DNA from: Lanius collurio
Lineage: Eukaryota > Chordata > Aves > Passeriformes > Laniidae
Length of the DNA: 64,000 nucleotides
Direction of reading: 5' to 3'
NCBI GenBank assembly: GCA_020086605.1
Contig: JACBWW010000038.1
Span: forward strand, 5,540,782 to 5,604,781
The notes beneath the pieces were generated by a model. It did not search any database and was not told the DNA's origin. It saw nothing but the letters and a program-made list of their open reading frames with translations. The position numbers were made by a program, and so were the translations under genes. The stretch's first letter is position 1; every line of letters starts with the position of its first letter. Shown here piece after piece: positions 45,392 to 64,000 of the stretch.

Positions 45392-47274
45392 GTACTGACA
45401 TAAATGTGGAAAGCTGGTAAAGAAGAATCCAAATTCTTATACTTGATCTTGGCATCCTGCAAGTATAGCTATGGTATACTTCAAATAACTTTCTTACAGG
45501 GGGAAAATATCTTCTATTATTCAAATCCTTGCTATCTGATTTCAATATTCTGTGTAGCTGAATCACAGGACATGTGTGTATATTCAGCCTGGTTACTGTG
45601 GGGAGCAGCAGTGGTAGAGAACTTAGGGAATGGTCCAACCAGGAACTGATGTCACCAATGAATTCAGTAGTTTGAATTCTTGTCATTTACCCACATGATC
45701 CTAATGCTGGCAGCCTGTGGAATGTGATGCACGGGAAACTTGTGTGAGGTGATTATTAATTTTTAATGGAACAGGTGGAGATTTACCTTTTCCACCTTAA
45801 AAACCCCCTGGAACAACTATTTCTGCATTCTTCTGTTTGTTTGCTACCTTTTTTGTTTGTTTTTTTTTAATGACCCAGACATACCACTTGAGGAGCCAGC
45901 TGTGTCTGCTGTGCTGCATCCGGGTTTGGACTGTCTCCTAGCTATGAATTCCTTATGCTTTTATGTGAATGTCGAGTAGAAACATTCTTGAGCCCCATTT
46001 GGAATCAGGAGTATTAATGAAAGAGATGTACAATGTGGAGGAAAAATAGGCAGCTTTCGTATTTTAGCTGTATTTCTGCTGCTGTAACTCTGGACTAGCA
46101 TGGTGATGAAGATTTCAGAATCTCTCACTGATACCAAGCATTCATGTTTTATTGACCATCTTATGATCATTACTGATGACTTGCTTTCATACTGAAATAC
46201 AATGGATTGTGGGGGAATACAGGGGAATATGACTGTAGGAAGCTGCTCGGCTGTGTTTGAGGCACAATGAAACTGCTTGTGGAAATGAAACCTTTTGTTT
46301 AACAGTTCTTTGAACTTGACTCTAGATACCTTGTACAAATAACATTGATCCAAAGCGTGTCAAAGTCAACTGAAAGGTGACTGCAAGACTTGGAGGGTTT
46401 GGGGTTTTTCTTTTTTTTTTCAGAGAAGTGTGACTTTCTTCCAAATAAAGACAAAAACGGTCTAGATCCCAGCAGACTCACATTTTCAAACTTGCTTTCT
46501 GTCTCTTGCTGAATAGTCTTTGAAGTTTTTTGGTTGTTGGGGGATGGGGACCCATTTTTCACTTTACCAAGCCTTAATTGTTTAGCTAAAGTTACAAATT
46601 AATTTAGATTTTATACTCTCTCTCATCTTCCTTTTTAACTTTTTTCAACATTTGCAACTGTTTCCCTTTCGTACAGGTTTCTACTTTCTTTTTCAGACCT
46701 AGTGGGTTTTGGTGTTTTCTTCCTTTTGTGTTTCTCCAACTTGTCACTCCTTTTATCTCCTTCACTGTTTATTCCCCTGAACTGCTTTCTATCTTTCTGA
46801 CCTCTTTCAGTAAATTTTAGCTATCCAGCAAATTAAAGCCAACAGCAAATATTTTTGCATTCACAGGACAGCTGTTACAAAGAAATATAATTTCATTTGA
46901 AGGAATTGATAGGAACAGTGCCAACCACCCAAATTAAACCAAAGTTTGAGATGCTGGTGGGATGGGCTTTTCATCAGAGAAAAAAAGAAATACCCTGTCA
47001 TTTGGATTATTAATGTAATATCCTTTACTCATTTAGTACTGGTAAATATATATTCATACTGTCTCTAAGGGTTACAGAAAGAAAATCCCTTTTTCATCAT
47101 AGCAGGATCCGTGTGCCAAGTACATGGCCAGCTTTTACCTGCTCGCAGTAATCTAATCCTTTTCCTCAAGGTTTTGTTAACACTTGGCATGGCTCCTGCT
47201 TAGGAGTAATAAAACCAAGAAAGCAGTAAACTAGGACAGTACTTTTAGGAAAACACTAAAAAGAGGCCTCTGTC

Positions 47275-47622
47275 TCTTATGAAACTCAAGGCTTTTGTGA
47301 AATACTTTTTGACAAGAGGAAAACATGGAGAGAGACTATGTAGAGGAGCATGAGAAAACAAGGGAGAATGACTTCAAACTGAAAGAGAAAAGGTTTAGAT
47401 TAGGTGTTAGGAATAAATTCTTTACTTGTGAGGATGGTGAGGCACTGGAAGAGGTTGCTCAGAGAAGCTGTGGATGCCCCACTCCTGGAAGTGTTCAAGG
47501 CCAGGCTGGATGGGGCTCTGAGCAGCTTGGTCTAGAGGAAGCTGTCCCTGCCCATGGCAGAGGGTTGGAACAAGATGATCTTTAAGGTCCCTCCCAACCC
47601 AAACCATTCATGATTCTGTGGT
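47275..47622 (+). mobile_element. CR1 LINE 3' fragment, + orientation
   Basis: CR1 landmarks in order: AGAAAAGGTTTAGATTAGGT, GAGGTTGCTCAGAGAAGCTG, TCAAGGCCAGGCTGGATGGG, CTGCCCATGGCAGAGGGTTG and the 3' end AACCCAAACCATTCATGATT. The left edge is approximate. Similarity to the familiar CR1 consensus is high, so it is probably among the younger copies here. Confidence 0.88.
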
Positions 47623-50600
47623 CATAACTGCAGAACTGGTAACCTTCTAATTTCATATTGGCCAGTTTTAAAGGTAGAGTTTGTTGTCATTTTTAGTGTT
47701 GTGTCTCTGAAAAATGCAAGTGTGCATTCACATAATGTGAATGCTTCTTTTTCCTAGCAATTGCCCCTTCATATTCCTCCTACAAATTACAGAATAGGAA
47801 GCGGAGAGATTTTGCAGCTTTATGGAATAAAGTTTTCCCATTTGTTATTTTTAGACTAAAAGTACTAAAGTCTCAACAAAAAGAATGGATTTCTTAGAAT
47901 GCACTTAGTATCTCTTAAAAACTCCAGAAAATGTTACTGCAAACAGGGTAGTATACCTGCTATTCCAGCCTTTTCCCAGTTCTGAAATAAGGAATTGGTG
48001 AAGAATTAGTGAGACATTAAACAGGTGTTGAAACTTACATTAGTAAAGTGCATAGTACAAGCTGCTCAGCAATCTTTGGTTTTAATAAATGGTCTCTTTC
48101 AGTAAGCAGTGGCTTCTGGAGTACTCTTTTTTTGCAAATTTTGTGAAAATCATCAGATAAATAGAGGGCAGAGTCAATTCTTGAATTGAGCAACTTTTTT
48201 ATTGTTTATTTCTTGTCTGGACTTTGTCCATTACCTTTAAGGAATGAAAATTTTCTGAAAGTAGGTGTTATAATCTTTTACAATAAAGCATACTTCTCGG
48301 AAAATAAGGCCTAATTTTGCTAGAAAAAGAAACATAATGAGCTGGTAGCTTATGGCTTCAAGACCAGTTGTTATTTGGTTACCTTTGTTGTGTGAAAACA
48401 GATCACTTAAGAATTGTACAGAATACTTCTAAAGAGGTAGTGCTTCTCTAAAGAGTTAATTTTGTAAAACAAGAAATCTGCTGTTTAAAATGTTTTAATT
48501 CCTGTTAAAGTTTGTCTTTGTATATTTTAAATAGCAGTACTTTCTTTTTTCTTTCTTTTTTTTTTTTTTAAGTTTTCCTTTGGGGAATACAAAATAGCTA
48601 CTGTTCTAATAAATTATTTTCTTGAAAGCAAACTTCATTGCTTAGGTTATTCCCATCAGAAGTGCAGGAACCAAACACTTGTACACCGAGGCTCCTTGAC
48701 TTGGTCATGCAGCTATTCTCAGTTGCAGACAGGATGCAGAATAACTCATCTAAAACAGAGAATCATTCTTGATCTTGTTCAGAGTTCTGGCCCAGGGCAT
48801 GTACCCACTGAACTCACTCACTGATGGGAGCTGTTATCAGGTTCCAGGGAATCTTCTGGTAATGGCAGTATTGGACCAGAAATCACTTTGATTTTATTTA
48901 GTCCCTGATTTATCAGTCTAAAACTCGTCTGTCCTTAAAGAACTTTATTTTGCTTGCTGTAACGTTATCAGGCTGGTAGTTGTTTATATGTGGTTGCGGG
49001 CTGCCCTCTAGTGAAGAAAAGCGAGAACTTCCTTAAAAAGAGCTGCACTGTAAGAGCCACAATTCAGGATGAATTGTAACAGAAGGTAAGACTAAAATCC
49101 ATGATAAAACAGTAGTGGTGGTCATGGAACACACTGTCTTTACGTGCAAAAAGCAATACGCTTAAATTTAGGTAATTCCTGTCCTGAGAATTTTTGAGAA
49201 CAGCTTGGTAACAATTTTATTTAATAATTTTAGATTGACTGGTGTACTGTAAGAAGTGTTAATCCGCTTTACCAGGATCTGAAATCTATGGGTGAGTGAT
49301 GGTGGATCCAGTTCAGAATCTCTATGACTCCTTCAGCTGCAACACTGAGGTGTTCCTTTGCCCTGGTGCAGTGCCCAAGTACAGCCAGACCATCAGGAAC
49401 AGGGCTGGATCTGGGGTGGATGCCTGGCCGGCTCACCCAGATTCAAGATCCTGGTATATCAACAAAGCATGCATGGGATGGTAGCAGGCATTTTTAGATC
49501 CTGAGGGCCTTTTTGCATAGGGAAAAACCTAAGAAATTAGACTTGATTTTCTTGCAACTTAAAAAAAGTGATTGGGGTAACTGTGATATGAAATAAAAGG
49601 AGAGAACCATGCCTCCTGCTTTAAGTCAGATTAATTAGAATTCCCTGTGCCTCTTTTTGGGTCTCCTGAACTGGAGTTTTTGCGTAAATTAGACCCGTGT
49701 TTTGTTAGATAAATGCAATAGCCTTTCTACACTCACACTAAGGAGAAATAAGATCTCGTAGAACATACTCTATCTGCTCTACTTCAGCAGTCTGCCTTAA
49801 GGAAAGATTAATCCTTTCCCCAAGTGCCTCTTTCTGCCATTGACTTGAATGAAGATGTATTTCACAGCAGACCTGGGGACCTCTGTCTGGATGAATTTGA
49901 TACTTGGTGCTTTCCATCTTATAGTAAATGTGCATGAGGGGGGTTCTGGTTTGTTGGGGCTTTCTATGTGTTTGGGTGTATTTTTTAAGGTTACAGGCAA
50001 TGTTGTCTCAAATCTTAATGAGGATCCCAGCCACAGGGACAGGAGGCTCTCACAGGTAAGACTGTAATTGCACTTGTCTGCAAGGAAAACATGGCACATG
50101 GTCAGTGAGAATTAAAACTATTGTAAGGCCACACTAGAAAAATGTCAATCCTTTCAATGCTTTCAAACATTCTTAAACAGATTCTAGCACTTCAGAACAA
50201 TAATTATGACTGCTTTCCCATATTGTGCAATAATAGCCTATTGGTTTGCTTGATAATAACTTCAAAATATGGGCAAATACATATAAAAAGGGAACTTATT
50301 TTTTCCAGATGACACTGGGCAAACACTTGAATAATCTACAAGCAAAGTATTTTGCTTGTTTTACTTACTTACTGAAAGAAAACAGATTTTCTCTAACTTG
50401 CAGGACAGCGTTTGGGAGATTAAGGTTTAGTTCCTTTCACTTACTGCAAGTGGACACTCATCAACAATTACAAATGTAGTGCTGCTTAGCTACTTAATAA
50501 ATCTTTCCCTTCTGTTTGCTCTAAAGTTTTTATTTAGACTACTTTAAAACCAAATGCTTGTGGTTTGTTTTGGTTTGGGATTTTTTGATGGGATTTGGTT

Positions 50601-51694
50601 GGGGTTTTTTTCGTGAAAATTGATGCTTTTATAGCTTCAGCATTAAAGCATTTTCCTTTAGGGTAAGCGAAGTTTAGGCAGTTTAACTGATGTCTTCCAG
50701 GACAATTGAACATGTGACATGCTGTGGCCTGGCACTGCTACACATACCATGTTGTTGGACTTTTTGAGGAGCCAAATGTGGTTATACTCAGCCTGTTCTC
50801 AGCAGGTGTTTGCAAATCAGTCACAGGCAGACAGAAACTCATGTCCTGTGCCAGTAGGAGCTGTGCTGCTGTACAGGAAATCTGCATCTGGGACTCTGCA
50901 GCAAAGCTGACTTTTCATCATTTCTGTTTACACAGAACTGCTGCCTTTGGATTAGTGTTCTTAACAGGCCAAAACTGAGCAGAGCTTATGAGCATTTGCT
51001 CCATTTTTGTTTGTTTTCCTAGTAAATTCCAAAACGACACTACATTCGATGATGCTCAGTCAGCAGATGCCAGATACAGCACCAGGAAGGGACAATGTAG
51101 GGATCACTCGTGCATGGCACTGTTTGACTGGCTCAGGGCAGAGCGAGGGTTGCTAATTACAGCTGTGCATAGCTGGAGTCAGCACCAGCTCCTTTCACTC
51201 CAGTCACAACCATCTCTGCATTTACCACAGTTGAGTGTGTGAGAGAAGTGGTTGTTTCCCAAACTGTCTTCTGACTTTGTGGCTGTTTGCCAACAGACCC
51301 AAATTCTGCCGTGCTTAGGCCATTCTAATGAAGTGCAGACCTCAGCACAACTCACCAACCTTTCTTCAGGCTGAGATTTTAAGCAGAGAGTGTTAACAGT
51401 TTATTCCAACCATTCTTTTTTAAGTAAATAACCAGCCTTTCCACAAATTTCAAAGAACTGAGCATATTTGTACACTAAAATTAGGTTCAGTAAAGTCAAA
51501 GCCACAAAATTTCCAGAAATGGGAGTTTGAGTGGTGGCTTGTACCAAGAAAACACCACTAAACAGCTCTATTTATCATAATGTTCACAACACCCTAAGAG
51601 GAAACAAACTGGGGAATGACTAAATAATTATGTATTCAAGTGGAAACATTAATGAAAAAAAGGTCATGGAAGCCTTATTAATAAATGAAGACAA

Positions 51695-51700
51695 TTTATT
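51695..51700 (-). other. SMARCA5: Candidate SMARCA5 poly(A) signal
   Basis: TTTATT on the + strand, that is AATAAA on the - strand, lies about 204 bp beyond the SMARCA5 stop codon. It is the nearest canonical signal. More distal sites may also be used. Confidence 0.4.
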
Positions 51701-51903
51701 ACTTCAAGTGTTAATGGTAAAAAAAATTCAGCACAGCTGTTGCATTTAAAAAAGTGAAACTACAATTAAGTACTATGTTCTAGTTCAATAAACAGATGAA
51801 CCCAATGTTCTTTAAAATAGTTAAGCATTATACAGTACATCTTATGAAGACCCGTAAATTAAAGAACTACTTCTTAAATTTAGAGATTAAAAAAATTCTG
51901 CAT

Positions 51904-63955
<12,052 letters not shown>

Positions 63956-64000
63956 CTATCACAGATACCAGGTCTATTATTAGACAATCTAAAAAAGCAA

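Larger units (their letters stand above)
45250..51694. other. Intergenic interval left of SMARCA5
   Basis: AT-rich DNA with one CR1, the poly-T run and short homopolymers. No gene with recognisable exons, domains or RNA structure was found on either strand. It may contain distal SMARCA5 3' UTR on its right side. The open frames present are short and unsupported. Confidence 0.6.

Overview
The window looks like nuclear DNA from a bird. It has large intron-containing vertebrate genes, several 5'-truncated CR1 LINE tails in both orientations, and solo-LTR-like elements. I cannot name the species.

Layout. (1) Positions 1-21.3 kb hold a complete KLHL8 gene on the + strand. A CpG-island promoter and a non-coding first exon end at 320, and nine coding exons run from 7819 to 20408, giving 616 codons with every splice junction in frame. 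(2) Positions 27.3-36.2 kb, on the - strand and tail-to-tail with KLHL8, hold a string of exons recognisably derived from AFF1 (AF4/FMR2 family, a scaffold of the super elongation complex). Several splice sites look intact. However, the largest exon changes reading frame twice, one small exon is duplicated with a stop in the copy, the last recognisable exon ends in a stop, and I see no C-terminal homology domain. I call it a decayed AFF1 locus, probably a unitary pseudogene. (3) Positions 34.6-45 kb are repeat-rich: several LTRs (two of one family, each with its own 4-bp target-site duplication), a 50-bp minisatellite and a GC-rich island. (4) Positions 45-51.7 kb hold no gene I can support. 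(5) Positions 51.9-64 kb hold the 3' part of SMARCA5 (SNF2H, the ISWI chromatin-remodelling ATPase) on the - strand: 15 coding exons, 667 residues and an intact frame. Its 5' half lies beyond the right edge.

The genes do not form a functional unit. KLHL8 is a Kelch/BTB adaptor for CUL3 ubiquitin ligases and SMARCA5 is a nucleosome-sliding motor. The KLHL8-AFF1 convergence matches the human 4q21 arrangement, while SMARCA5 lies far away at 4q31 in human, so the window also spans an evolutionary synteny junction.

The most interesting observation is the apparent decay of AFF1 in place, between two well-conserved neighbours.
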